Assembly (NCBI GenBank): GCA_964473555.1
Contig: CAYYPL010000001.1
Coordinates: 1-64,000 of the forward strand
From: UBA11400 sp964473555
GTDB lineage: Bacteria > Bacteroidota > Rhodothermia > Balneolales > HLUCCA01
Length of the DNA: 64,000 nucleotides
Reading direction: 5' to 3'
Position numbers and translations under genes: made by a program. Below, piece by piece: positions 49,538-59,051 of the stretch; positions within the stretch are counted from its first letter, which is position 1; every line of letters begins with the position of its first letter. The notes under the pieces are model-generated. The model worked only from the letters and a program-made list of their open reading frames with translations, did not search any database and was not told the DNA's origin.

Positions 49538-51832
49538 TTACAATGAGATCTGAAAACTGACTTCATAGGTTCTTGGACGACCTAAAATCGCCGGCCTTTC
49601 GACATAAAAATGGTTCAGTGCATTTTTGACGATCATAGAAATTGAAGCTGATCGTGAGCTTTGTTCTGCAAACAGCAGCTTGCTCAAATCCCCCTGCACC
49701 CGGATGTCGACGAGTTTTTTGGCCTCAAACGTACTGGCATCGTTCACAAAAATGGAAAAATCTGTATCTACTCTTTCCGGTTTACTCAGATAATGGAAGT
49801 CGACTCCGGTAGAAATTCCTGCCCACACCCGAACAGTGGTAGAGAAGACCAGCTGGTGATCGGAACGATAGGCAAGCGGCTCGCCGGATTCTGTATCCTT
49901 GTGATCCAAAAACGTGTATCCTAGTGTTGAAGTGAATCTGTCTGAGGCTGAACGTATATCAATAGTTGTCTCCAATCCACGTACCTGGGCAGCGTTCAGA
50001 TTGATGAACTGGAATCCGATGAACTGGGGTATAAATTTTGGTTCAATCAGATTTTTGTATTCGTTATTGAATCCAACCAGATCAAATTCGATTCGGTATG
50101 TACTATTTCGCACCATCTGAAATCTCACCCCTAATTCTGCCCCAACAGACTCTTCCGGTCGGAGATTCAGGTTTGGCTCGAGGGGCAGGTAGTCAGATGA
50201 ATTAACAAATCGTTCTGAAATTGCCGGAACGCGGAACCCCTGTCCCATTGCAGCACGTATCGTCCAATTTGGGCTGAGTGAATAGGAAGCACTCAGTTTT
50301 GGGCTCAATTTTGAGGCAAGATCTTGGGTATCTATCTGATAGGCGTCGTATCGCAGTCCAGCCGAGATCAAAGCGCCTCCTATTGGTACAAACTCATATT
50401 GAGTAAAAATAGCGTATTCGGGTTGGTTTCGGACGGGCTGGTTGTCTGTCCCGATAAAGATTTCAGCATCCGCTACGATGGCATCGAAGCTAGCTCCGGA
50501 CACCAGAGCAGATTGCCAGATGCCGGGTAACCAGGTAAACTGGACTTCTCCTCCATAACGCAGACCTTTCACAACTTTTTCTTCGGGTTGAGGCGTTCCG
50601 TCACTGAACAATGGCTGACTCCTGAGTGCGTATGCCCGACCTCGAACCGTATAAAACAGATGATCGCTGAGAATCTGTCGGAATGATGGAAGAAAAGTGA
50701 GTTGTTGGCCGGTAGTGTAGCTTTTTCCGTTCGCCTCGATTCCCCCGAACGAGATTCGCCCATATCTCAATGCGTCATTACGACCATTCCAGTATAGGAA
50801 AAGTTGATTCCGGTAGTGTCTGAATACCGCCTGAAGATCCAGTTCAATCTGTTTATTGGGTGTCCAGACCAGTTTTGAGTAGCCCTGGAGGGCATAACCT
50901 CGCGAATTTTCCTGAAATCCCTGGTCACCTAGATATAAGCCGTTGACCCGTAGGCTAAGAGTCTCACTCAAACGGGTAGAATGGCCTATTTCCAGACCAC
51001 CATACGGTTTCCAATCTCCGGCAGGCTCCCAGTTTCGTTTCCATAGTACATTGGTAGTCGGTTCATATAACCCGAAAAATGATCGGATGCTGGTTTTACG
51101 GTCCGCACCCATAGGTTTTGTAATCAGATTGATAACCCCGCCTAATGCCCCACTACCATACAGGGCAGAACCAGGTCCCTTGATGATTTCAACGCGTTCA
51201 ACCTGCGACATCGGAATGGCGGTAAATCGTATGTCGTTGGTGTCCGGACCCATAATCGGCGATCCATCCACCAGCATCAATACCCGGCTTCCGGTCCCGT
51301 ATGAAAATCCGGTAGAACCACGAATACTGACCTGATTTTCCGCCAGGCTTAATCCGGGCACGAAACGAAGCGTTTCATCGAGTCTGGAGTTGTTCCTGGA
51401 TTGGATGGTCCTGGCATCAATAGAACGGATACTTACGGGTACAGATCCAGTTAACCGGGAATAGCGGGACGCTGTGATGAACACCTCATCTCCACTAAGT
51501 TGGATCTCAGTGAGGATAATCCTTAGGGTATTAGAGCGTTCAATCACTTGCTGATAGGAAAGTCTGATGGTCTGATAACCGGTCAGACTAAATACAAGTT
51601 GATCCCCTGGATTGAAATCAGCTTCCAGCGAAAATCTGCCAAGCTCGTTTGTGACTGTCCCGAAGGGGGAGTTTTCCACAAATACCTGAACTCCAGCCAG
51701 CGGTTCATTACGGCTATCCACAACATCACCTGTTATGGTTATGTTCTCAGCATCGGGATGGTCCGTGGCAGCTAAACAAATAGATAGTGGTACAAAGAAT
51801 AGGGTGAAAGCGAGATAGAGTTTCGGTAACAT
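49538..51832 (-). CDS. TonB-dependent receptor with carboxypeptidase-regulatory domain
   Basis: A 764-aa outer-membrane receptor. Signal peptide to about 22 ('SICLA'), a CarboxypepD_reg-like domain ('ITGDVVDSRNEPLAGVQVFV'), plug ('SRLDETLRFVPGLSLAENQV', 'IKGPGSALYGSGALGGVINL') and a barrel ending in 'EVSFQISL'. It resembles vitamin B12/siderophore-type receptors more than SusC. The ATG at 51832 is chosen because the upstream in-frame ATG lies inside the preceding lipoprotein gene. It follows that gene by 37 bp, so the two are probably co-transcribed. Ligand unknown. Confidence 0.92.
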   Translation of the reverse strand: MLPKLYLAFTLFFVPLSICLAATDHPDAENITITGDVVDSRNEPLAGVQVFVENSPFGTVTNELGRFSLEADFNPGDQLVFSLTGYQTIRLSYQQVIERSNTLRIILTEIQLSGDEVFITASRYSRLTGSVPVSIRSIDARTIQSRNNSRLDETLRFVPGLSLAENQVSIRGSTGFSYGTGSRVLMLVDGSPIMGPDTNDIRFTAIPMSQVERVEIIKGPGSALYGSGALGGVINLITKPMGADRKTSIRSFFGLYEPTTNVLWKRNWEPAGDWKPYGGLEIGHSTRLSETLSLRVNGLYLGDQGFQENSRGYALQGYSKLVWTPNKQIELDLQAVFRHYRNQLFLYWNGRNDALRYGRISFGGIEANGKSYTTGQQLTFLPSFRQILSDHLFYTVRGRAYALRSQPLFSDGTPQPEEKVVKGLRYGGEVQFTWLPGIWQSALVSGASFDAIVADAEIFIGTDNQPVRNQPEYAIFTQYEFVPIGGALISAGLRYDAYQIDTQDLASKLSPKLSASYSLSPNWTIRAAMGQGFRVPAISERFVNSSDYLPLEPNLNLRPEESVGAELGVRFQMVRNSTYRIEFDLVGFNNEYKNLIEPKFIPQFIGFQFINLNAAQVRGLETTIDIRSASDRFTSTLGYTFLDHKDTESGEPLAYRSDHQLVFSTTVRVWAGISTGVDFHYLSKPERVDTDFSIFVNDASTFEAKKLVDIRVQGDLSKLLFAEQSSRSASISMIVKNALNHFYVERPAILGRPRTYEVSFQISL

Positions 51833-51869
51833 ACTCACTCCAGGCAGGTTTATTCGGAATAAATTTGGC

Positions 51870-52310
51870 TTAGGGAAAAGGAGGTGGATTATCAAAGTCT
51901 ACACGCAACGTCAGTTCAACTGTATTTCCTTTGATTTCGAATTCACCTTTATTCTGTGTGTACAGGGCAGCTGCGCGCCAGTCGGCATATAAGTTATCGC
52001 CAAATCGCCATGCAATGGCTGCCCCATAATACTTTTGGTTCGGTGTGTTCTCAAAACGAACGGTTTGCTGCGAGACCCCGTATTCAAGAGGGTCCGAATA
52101 GGTCATTTCTCCAAGACGAGTGAGATCCTCCTCATTCTCGGGTTTAAACTTGAAAGCTACAACCCTGAGGTCTTTTACATCGATCTGGTCTGGCCAATCG
52201 CTGTCATAGATCACGTTTACGATGAGTGTTCCATCTGGAGCAACCTCATCACTGGACGTACACGATACCATAAACACTGCCAGCAGGCATATAATCAGTG
52301 GTGTTTTCAT
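51870..52310 (-). CDS. Small lipoprotein of unknown function next to a TonB receptor
   Basis: A 146-aa lipoprotein (lipobox 'FMVSC', Cys17). The mature part looks like a single beta-sandwich: 'GTLIVNVIYDSDWPDQIDVK', 'LRVVAFKFKPENEEDL', 'TVRFENTPNQKYYGAAIAWR', 'GNTVELTLRVDFDNPPPFP'. I do not recognise the family. As the first gene of a two-gene unit with a TonB-dependent receptor it may be the receptor's surface or periplasmic partner. Confidence 0.65.
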   Translation of the reverse strand: MKTPLIICLLAVFMVSCTSSDEVAPDGTLIVNVIYDSDWPDQIDVKDLRVVAFKFKPENEEDLTRLGEMTYSDPLEYGVSQQTVRFENTPNQKYYGAAIAWRFGDNLYADWRAAALYTQNKGEFEIKGNTVELTLRVDFDNPPPFP

Positions 52311-52488
52311 AGGCTTGGAACTAAGTGGAATGGATAAAATTCAACTACCTTTAGTATACTCTATTCGATAGTCTCTATCAACAAATTTCATGTAACTGGT
52401 GCGCGAAATCAATCGGTTATCGGTTGCCTTTGGCACGGAATTTTCGGTTATTCTGAATCATTCAATCCTGTAATCCACCCGACCTTTT

Positions 52489-53901
52489 ATGTCAGCGAAG
52501 TTGAACTCATTTACCGGGACACGCACCCTAAGTCTGGATGCTTTTCGCGGATTAGCCATTTTGATGATGGTATTTTCGGGTGTTGTACCATACCGGTTAC
52601 TACCAGGGTGGATGTATCACGCTCAATTACCTCCACCACGTCATCTATTTTCTCCGGAACTTGCCGGTATCACCTGGGTGGATTTAGTATTTCCGATGTT
52701 TCTCTTTGCTATGGGAGCTGCGATTCCGCTGGCATTAAACCGGAGGTTTGAGGGCTTGCACTCGTCCTGGGAACGGCACAAACACATCATTCAGCGTGGA
52801 CTCAAACTCATGGTATTTGCGGTGTTATTGCAACATGTGCGTCCGTTCACACTCAATGCCGGACCAGATTACGTTACCTGGATTCAGGCTCTTTTGGGAT
52901 TTATAGTACTTTTTCTGCTGTTTTCAACCCGATTACCCTTTAACATCCCCCTGAATATAGGGCGAGCCGCCGGGGTTTTAGGTGGGAGTATTGTTTTGGT
53001 AACATACACGTTTCCTGATGGATCCGGATTCAGTCTTGGTCGAAGTGACATCATCCTGCTGGTGCTGGCAAACATGGCTCTGTTCGGATCGTGGGTATGG
53101 TGGATGACACGAGAGAAACCACACTGGCGGCTGGGAATCATGGCTCTGCTTGCCGGGATCATGCTCTCGAGTACTACAGATGGATGGGTTAAACTGGTTT
53201 GGGAATCATCACCTATTCCCGTTCTGTTCAAGTTCTACTATCTCAAATATCTCTTTATCATCATTCCCGGGCTCATGGTAGGAGAATGGCTGAGAAACTG
53301 GAACCCGAATCCGATTCACGGAACAGATACATCCGGAAAACTGATGGTGTTTTTTGCCGTTTCGGGGATTGTTTTAACACTTGTCAACGTCATCGGATTA
53401 TACACTCGATGGGTAGAACTGACGGTCGTTTTAAGTCTGGCGGTTGTTCTTGGACAGTGGTATTTGCTGGAAAGATTTCAGCAGGAAATCCCACATACGA
53501 TCGACAAAATGGTGCGTTTGGGTGCTTTTTTTCTGGTTCTGGGACTCTGTTTGGAGCCTTTTGAAGGGGGCATTAAAAAGGACGTGAGTACCTTTAGTTA
53601 TTACTTTGTAACAGCCGGATTATCGACATATATCCTTCTTTTTTTTATGGTCTTTATCGATATCAAACATAAGGCGAAGTTATTTCCTTTTTTGGTGGAA
53701 AATGGTCAAAATCCTATGTTCGCTTATGTAGGAATGATGAACCTTGTTTTTCCTGTTCTGGCGCTCACGAATCTGGATCTGCTGACCAATAAGTATTTCC
53801 TGGATCCGTGGATGGGATTGCTGCGTGGATTTTTATACACCGTTCTGCTTGCCTGGATCACTGCAAAGCTCACACGCAAAGGGTATATCTGGAAATCATG
53901 A
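52489..53901 (+). CDS. DUF5009 / heparan-alpha-glucosaminide acetyltransferase-like membrane protein
   Basis: A 470-aa polytopic membrane protein with about ten to eleven hydrophobic segments. 'LSLDAFRGLAILMMVFSGVV' and 'AGITWVDLVFPMFLFAMGAA' are the hallmarks of the DUF5009/HGSNAT (NagX-like) acyltransferase family, which in animals acetylates the terminal glucosamine of heparan sulfate across a membrane. The bacterial role is unsettled; amino-sugar handling is one suggestion. Its stop overlaps an ATG upstream of the S9 peptidase signal peptide, so the two genes may be translationally linked. Confidence 0.85.
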   Translation: MSAKLNSFTGTRTLSLDAFRGLAILMMVFSGVVPYRLLPGWMYHAQLPPPRHLFSPELAGITWVDLVFPMFLFAMGAAIPLALNRRFEGLHSSWERHKHIIQRGLKLMVFAVLLQHVRPFTLNAGPDYVTWIQALLGFIVLFLLFSTRLPFNIPLNIGRAAGVLGGSIVLVTYTFPDGSGFSLGRSDIILLVLANMALFGSWVWWMTREKPHWRLGIMALLAGIMLSSTTDGWVKLVWESSPIPVLFKFYYLKYLFIIIPGLMVGEWLRNWNPNPIHGTDTSGKLMVFFAVSGIVLTLVNVIGLYTRWVELTVVLSLAVVLGQWYLLERFQQEIPHTIDKMVRLGAFFLVLGLCLEPFEGGIKKDVSTFSYYFVTAGLSTYILLFFMVFIDIKHKAKLFPFLVENGQNPMFAYVGMMNLVFPVLALTNLDLLTNKYFLDPWMGLLRGFLYTVLLAWITAKLTRKGYIWKS

Positions 53902-53918
53902 CTCTTATTCAATTCAAC

Positions 53919-56312
53919 ATGAAACACAAAACACTACATATGTCAAAATTAATTGGATTATTAACCCTTCTGCTGTTTCTGACGGCGTGTTCCGGATCTC
54001 AAAACGTGAGCTATACCATTGTAGAGTCAACATTGAGCCCAGAGGAAACCGCCCGACTCAAAGGTCCCTCAGAAATGCCGATCGAGACGTATCGAAGGGC
54101 GGAAAAACTGCTCAGTTTCAATCTTACTGATTTGATTGAAAAGAACGTTCAACAGCCAACCTGGATATCCACAGAACATTTCTGGTACAGAACCATCGAG
54201 GATGGTCAAACACGATTTTACCTGGTCGATGTAACGGATAGTCAGCGCACTCTTGCTTTTGATCATCAGGACCTTGCTGCTAAACTCAGCGATGCTACAG
54301 GCAAGACCGTTACACCCGGTGCATTGCCTTTTTCAACCATCACCTTCGGACAAAACCGACAGACCGTTGAGTTTACCGCTGAAAGGTCAAATTGGTCGTT
54401 TAATCGGGGTACGGGTATGCTGAACCGGGTCGACCGAATTGAACAACCAGCTGCTTCAAATCTTTCTCCCGATGGAACAAAAGCAGTGTATATCAAAGAC
54501 CATAATCTCTGGATGAAACATATGATGACCGGAGAAGATGTTCAGATCACCGCCAATGGGGAGCAGTATTATGGGTATGCCACAAATTCCCAAGGTTGGT
54601 CACGATCTAATGCACCCATCGTAGCCTGGTCTCCAGACTCGAAAAAAATCAGCACCTATAGACTGGATGAGCGAGGCGTTGAACTGATGTACCTGCTGGA
54701 AACTGCAGTACCCCGGGTTAAACTCCAAGCCTGGCCCTACGCATTACCAGGTGATTCTATCGTTCCTTTGCACGAGCGACTGGTCATAGATACCGAGTCT
54801 ATGAACCTGACCTGGCTCGATACTCCAGCCGATCAACAGCGAACATCGAACTGTTGCGGGCTCACCCGTGGATCATCCTGGGCAGATAATGAGTTTTCAA
54901 AGGATGGCACCAGGCTGGCATTCGTTTCAACATCTCGAGACTATAAGACGGTCACCCTTAAACTCGCGGATACCAGAACAGGTAGCGTCAGAGAAGTCTA
55001 CACAGAGTCATCCGACGAATTTACATTCGAGTCAAACCTGACTTCTCGTGGAGTACCGAACTGGAGAGTATTCCACGATACAAACGAGTTTATCTGGTTT
55101 ACAAGAGCGGATGATTGGGGACACCTGTATCTGCACGACCTCAATACCGGAGCACGGAAAAACAGAATCACTGCGGGCGAATGGAATGTAGTTGATATCC
55201 TTCATATTGATGAGTCAACCCGAACGATCTGGTTCACTGGTGCCGGACGTGAACCCGGTCGAGATGTATACCAAAGTTACCTGTACAAAATTGGCTTTGA
55301 TGGGTCAGGGTTGACCCTATTAACCCCCGAAGAAGGGAATCACGACATTACATTCTCCTCAGACGGGCAGTATGTTGTGGATACCTGGAGTGATTTCAGA
55401 ACACCACCAACAACCGTAGTAAGAGATCTGAATGGTAGCATTGTGATGCAACTGGGTAGCGCTGATATTTCTAAACTTCTTGCAACCGGCTGGACAGCCC
55501 CGGAGCCGTTTGTCGCTAAAGCCAGAGACGGGGTCACAGAAGTATATGGATTGATGTTCAAGCCCAGTAACTTCGATTCGACCCGTAGGTATCCGATTAT
55601 TAACAGCATTTATCCGGGACCGCAAGGGGGCAGTATCGGTACCAGAAGCTTCAGCGCGTCATTCAGCGGTCAGACCCAGGCTTTGGCTGAGCTCGGTTTT
55701 ATCGTAGTAAAAATAGATGCATTTGGCTCATCACCGATGCGGTCACGAACATTTCATACCTATTATGCCGGCGACATGGCCGACAACGGGTTACCTGACC
55801 AACGAGCAGCTATGACAGAACTTGCCCGCAGACATCAGTTCATAGACCTGGATAAAGTTGGAATTTATGGGCATTCCGGGGGTGGTTTCGCTACCGCAGC
55901 AGCGCTGCTGACGCACCCTGATTTTTTCAAAGTAGGGGTATCCAGTGCCGGAAACATCGATAACCGGGGATACACCTATTATTGGGGAGAGAAATACCAG
56001 GGTTTACTGACCAGAAATCCGGATGGAACTGATAATTATACCAATCAGTCATTGCCGCTCAAAGCAGGAAATCTGCAAGGTAAATTGTTGATTTCATACG
56101 GAACCCTGGATTCAAACGTTCATCCAAATATGGCATTATTGCTCATCAATGAGCTCATTCGTGCCGATAAAGACTTTGATATGATGGTATTACCCAACAG
56201 GGGTCATGGATACTTTAATGAAGTTTTCAACCTTCGAATTACCTGGAACTACTTCATAGAACATCTTTTAGGTATGAAACCGAATGCAGCATTCAGAATT
56301 GAACGTGAATAA
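53919..56312 (+). CDS. S9 family dipeptidyl peptidase (DPP IV-like) lipoprotein
   Basis: A 797-aa serine peptidase. The signal peptide has the lipobox 'LFLTAC'. A beta-propeller covers residues ~60-500 and a C-terminal alpha/beta-hydrolase domain carries the triad Ser653 ('GIYGHSGGGF'), Asp731 ('YGTLDSNVHP') and His763 ('NRGHGYFNE'). It should release dipeptides from peptide N-termini in the periplasm or at the surface. The start is one of three nearby ATGs (53898, 53919, 53940); 53919 gives a basic N-region. A hairpin terminator follows at 56385. Confidence 0.93.
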   Translation: MKHKTLHMSKLIGLLTLLLFLTACSGSQNVSYTIVESTLSPEETARLKGPSEMPIETYRRAEKLLSFNLTDLIEKNVQQPTWISTEHFWYRTIEDGQTRFYLVDVTDSQRTLAFDHQDLAAKLSDATGKTVTPGALPFSTITFGQNRQTVEFTAERSNWSFNRGTGMLNRVDRIEQPAASNLSPDGTKAVYIKDHNLWMKHMMTGEDVQITANGEQYYGYATNSQGWSRSNAPIVAWSPDSKKISTYRLDERGVELMYLLETAVPRVKLQAWPYALPGDSIVPLHERLVIDTESMNLTWLDTPADQQRTSNCCGLTRGSSWADNEFSKDGTRLAFVSTSRDYKTVTLKLADTRTGSVREVYTESSDEFTFESNLTSRGVPNWRVFHDTNEFIWFTRADDWGHLYLHDLNTGARKNRITAGEWNVVDILHIDESTRTIWFTGAGREPGRDVYQSYLYKIGFDGSGLTLLTPEEGNHDITFSSDGQYVVDTWSDFRTPPTTVVRDLNGSIVMQLGSADISKLLATGWTAPEPFVAKARDGVTEVYGLMFKPSNFDSTRRYPIINSIYPGPQGGSIGTRSFSASFSGQTQALAELGFIVVKIDAFGSSPMRSRTFHTYYAGDMADNGLPDQRAAMTELARRHQFIDLDKVGIYGHSGGGFATAAALLTHPDFFKVGVSSAGNIDNRGYTYYWGEKYQGLLTRNPDGTDNYTNQSLPLKAGNLQGKLLISYGTLDSNVHPNMALLLINELIRADKDFDMMVLPNRGHGYFNEVFNLRITWNYFIEHLLGMKPNAAFRIERE

Positions 56313-56384
56313 CAGATGGACGAAGTTTAGATTGCTACCTCCGGCAATGGAAAACTCCTCCATCCAGATAAAAGATGCTTCAGG

Positions 56385-56417
56385 CAGTAAGGCTGGCAGG
56401 AATCACCAGCCTTACTG
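56385..56417 (+). terminator. Hairpin terminator after the S9 peptidase gene
   Basis: CAGTAAGGCTGG and its exact complement CCAGCCTTACTG form a 12-bp stem with a 9-base loop. An outer AGGC/GCCT pair extends it across a 3-base bulge. Only a short TTTT at 56428-56431 follows, so termination may be partial. Confidence 0.65.
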
Positions 56418-56497
56418 TTAGCCTGTGTTTTCTACGTTTCGCTGAACAGAGGTGTTGTACAGGAACGGGTAACCGGGTATCTTCGCAACCGCGGAAG

Positions 56498-56539
56498 AAA
56501 CCAGGTTCAAGACGCAATAAGACGGTTATTACCTGGTTT
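56498..56539 (+). promoter_or_regulatory. Structured leader upstream of the helicase gene
   Basis: AAACCAGGT (56498-56506) pairs with ACCTGGTTT (56531-56539); directly stacked inside is AATAA-GACGG-TTATT (56516-56530), leaving the bulge TCAAGACGC on one side. It ends 44 bp before the helicase start. No known RNA family recognised. Confidence 0.45.
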
Positions 56540-56583
56540 AGGTGCTAACATATTAATTATCCATTACTATTTTTTTCAGAATA

Positions 56584-58626
56584 ATGTCCGAGCAGGTCAA
56601 AATCAAATTATCCAACAAAGATTTTGACCGTGTTCTGGATCTGATTCGCGAAAGTCTGTTTGCTCTGGATGCCGAAATTGAAGCAGTGCGTGAGCGTCCG
56701 GCAAGAGATACCTTTGAAAATGGAATCTACTCACCCAAAAAGTCGTCAGAAGAACACGATTACGTATTCAAATCGACCAATACAAGTATACGATTTGCTG
56801 AAAAAATCCAGGCAAAAATCGGACAAAGAGCACTTCAGGCAGCATTTGTTGATGCAACCGAAGACGAGATCGTGTTGAGATTTGCCGAACATGCCGGTCC
56901 CACAATATCCTCTGTGGATTTGGAATGGGAAAATGATTTTGTACTTCGTCGGATGCAGGACCAACTCCTGACCCTGCAAACGAATGAAGATGAAGAGAAA
57001 TTCGCCCGAATCGCTCAGCCTTTCTTCCATCAGCACGCGCATGAGTTCAATCCCCAAGACTACAGCAAAAAGTTGTATGAATATGGAGACCTCGCCATTG
57101 AGCACGATGGAAACCGTAATGAGGCTCAATGTGAATCCATCCAAAAAGCTCTTTACAATCCAGTTACTTTCATCTGGGGACCACCAGGTACAGGTAAAAC
57201 ATCTACCCTTGGCTTTGTCGTCGCCAATATGATGCTGCAAGATAAAAAAGTACTTTTTCTGAGCAACACAAACCGGGCAGTAGATGTTGGAATGTTATCC
57301 GTTGTAGATGCGCTACTGGCAATCAAACAACCATCAAAGATCGCAGAATTAAACCGATATGGTGATATTGCCCTGAAAGCTGAAACCCTGGAGCGAATTC
57401 ACCACGAAAAATTGGTGGAGGTCCGTCGTACCCGCATTAAACAAAAAGCAGCGTTGTATCAGGATCTGCTTTCAAAACTGAAAGTGCTTCAACATGAAAT
57501 CGAAGCCATGGAACTGGATGGGGGATATGCAACTTCTGCGATGGAAGATCAGCTGGACTCCTTACTCCTTGAGGTCCGAAAGCACGGAGGTGTGCGGAAA
57601 ATGTCCGATTTGTGTGAGAATCTACAGTATCATCTTGTTAATGCCGACTACACGGAAGTCGCCTCCAAGCAGGTTGTGGGTACAACCTTAGCCCGAATTT
57701 GCACCTCGGAACTGTTCAATGGCATGGATTTTGATGCGGTCGTGATCGATGAGGCATCTATGGCATCATTGCCTTATCTCGTTATTATGGCTGCCAGGTG
57801 TACCTCCAATCTGGTTATCGCTGGCGATCCGATGCAACTTCCACCCATCGCCCTTACTCAGGATGAACGTGCCAGAAAACAGCTGGAGCAGGATATATTC
57901 GCCTATGCGTCTGGTGCCGAGCATCCGGATGAACTATTTCAGTGGCACGATCAAAATCCACTGACGACCAGCTTCTTTGATATCCAATATCGTCTTCATG
58001 CAGATCTTGCAGCCATAATCAGTGATGTTTTCTACGATGGACGACTTAAGAGTCATGACAGTGTAGCCTCCATCAACAAGAAAAAAACACAAAAGGGCAT
58101 TGTGAAATCCTTCAGGGTCATAGACACCTCTAAACACGACCCCGTTTTGTCTCAAAAGAACAAAGAATATGGATTCTCACCCCGAAATGAGATCCATCTT
58201 GCTATTGTAGCCGATTTGGTGTACCAGCTGGTTACCAAAGATTTGATCCCAATGGAGCACATCGGAATAATCGTCCCATTCAGATCTTCTGTGTGGGATG
58301 TTCGTGTTGAACTCAAGAAAAAAGGACTGGCAGATGTTGAAGTGGGTACCATTCACACGTATCAGGGACGTGAAAAACGTGTGATCATTTTTGACACAGT
58401 TATGACCGGTGAACTCAGACAGGGTAAAGTTACTCATTTCAGTGTACGTCCATTTGATGAAAAAAAGAATGGGCTTAGTGTGCCCAGGTTGCTGAATGTG
58501 GCATTTTCAAGAGCCAGGGGAGAATTGTTTGTCCTGGCCGATATGAGACACATTCAAAAAGTATATGGAAACAAATTCCTGGGTCGCCTGCTGACCAGAC
58601 TAACCTCATCTGATCTGTTGGAATAA
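56584..58626 (+). CDS. Superfamily 1 (Upf1/IGHMBP2-like) helicase-type ATPase
   Basis: A 680-aa AAA_11/AAA_12-type helicase. Walker A is 'FIWGPPGTGKTSTLGFVVAN' near residue 200, Walker B 'FDAVVIDEASMASLPYLVIM' and motif III 'VIAGDPMQLPPIALTQDE'. The C-terminal RecA domain has 'QYRLHADLAAIISDVFY', 'VEVGTIHTYQGREKRVIIFD' and 'LLNVAFSRARGELFVLAD'. The first ~180 residues have no recognised domain; a coiled-coil insertion ('LLSKLKVLQHEIEAMELDGG') lies around 300. Members translocate 5'-to-3' on DNA or RNA. The gene stands alone, with no nuclease or methylase partner, so a defence role is not indicated. Confidence 0.92.
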   Translation: MSEQVKIKLSNKDFDRVLDLIRESLFALDAEIEAVRERPARDTFENGIYSPKKSSEEHDYVFKSTNTSIRFAEKIQAKIGQRALQAAFVDATEDEIVLRFAEHAGPTISSVDLEWENDFVLRRMQDQLLTLQTNEDEEKFARIAQPFFHQHAHEFNPQDYSKKLYEYGDLAIEHDGNRNEAQCESIQKALYNPVTFIWGPPGTGKTSTLGFVVANMMLQDKKVLFLSNTNRAVDVGMLSVVDALLAIKQPSKIAELNRYGDIALKAETLERIHHEKLVEVRRTRIKQKAALYQDLLSKLKVLQHEIEAMELDGGYATSAMEDQLDSLLLEVRKHGGVRKMSDLCENLQYHLVNADYTEVASKQVVGTTLARICTSELFNGMDFDAVVIDEASMASLPYLVIMAARCTSNLVIAGDPMQLPPIALTQDERARKQLEQDIFAYASGAEHPDELFQWHDQNPLTTSFFDIQYRLHADLAAIISDVFYDGRLKSHDSVASINKKKTQKGIVKSFRVIDTSKHDPVLSQKNKEYGFSPRNEIHLAIVADLVYQLVTKDLIPMEHIGIIVPFRSSVWDVRVELKKKGLADVEVGTIHTYQGREKRVIIFDTVMTGELRQGKVTHFSVRPFDEKKNGLSVPRLLNVAFSRARGELFVLADMRHIQKVYGNKFLGRLLTRLTSSDLLE

Positions 58627-59051
58627 ATCCAGTTAATATAGGTCTCCTGGCCTGCTCACCCGGTGAAAAGATACACGTGTTTTTTCATTTTCACCTGCAT
58701 CTACTAGTTTGTCGCTCTTCAAGCATCAGCTCTTCTAAACCCGCAACTCATTCCGCGCGATGGAGAAGCAGAATACCTAACCGTTTTTTTGAACGGGTGA
58801 TACACGTGAAGTCAACCATTTAAAGCGTGATTCGCGGCCTGGGGGTGACGTGATCTAAAGCGCTAATTACAAATAAATCAGACAATTAGTGTCAATATTA
58901 AATTTTCATATGGAACATTGATTTGATTGATTTTATTATTTAAGTAATGTATACTAGTTCAGTCGATAATTGATAAATGAGTCAAAAATCGGCTAACAAT
59001 GCACATCAAGGCATTGATTTCAATCAGTGAATTTTCATCATCAGAGTCTAT
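58627..59051. other. 425-bp intergenic region, small hairpins only
   Basis: Contains GGTGAAAA (58662-58669) pairing with TTTTCACC (58688-58695) around a loop with the palindrome ACACGTGT and six T, a possible weak terminator for the helicase gene. The 10-mer GATACACGTG occurs at about 58670 and again near 58800. The rest is AT-rich promoter-like DNA before the PEGA-like gene. No ORF recognised. Confidence 0.45.

Noticed and set aside
56461..56540. Possible tRNA or tRNA-like element (GGTTCAAGAC resembles a T-loop)
   Set aside because: No acceptor stem, anticodon arm or cloverleaf can be folded. The GGTTCAA lies in a bulge of a different hairpin.
56584..58626. Anti-phage defence helicase
   Set aside because: No nuclease, methylase or other defence gene lies next to it. 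Upf1-like helicases of this type also occur alone as housekeeping genes.
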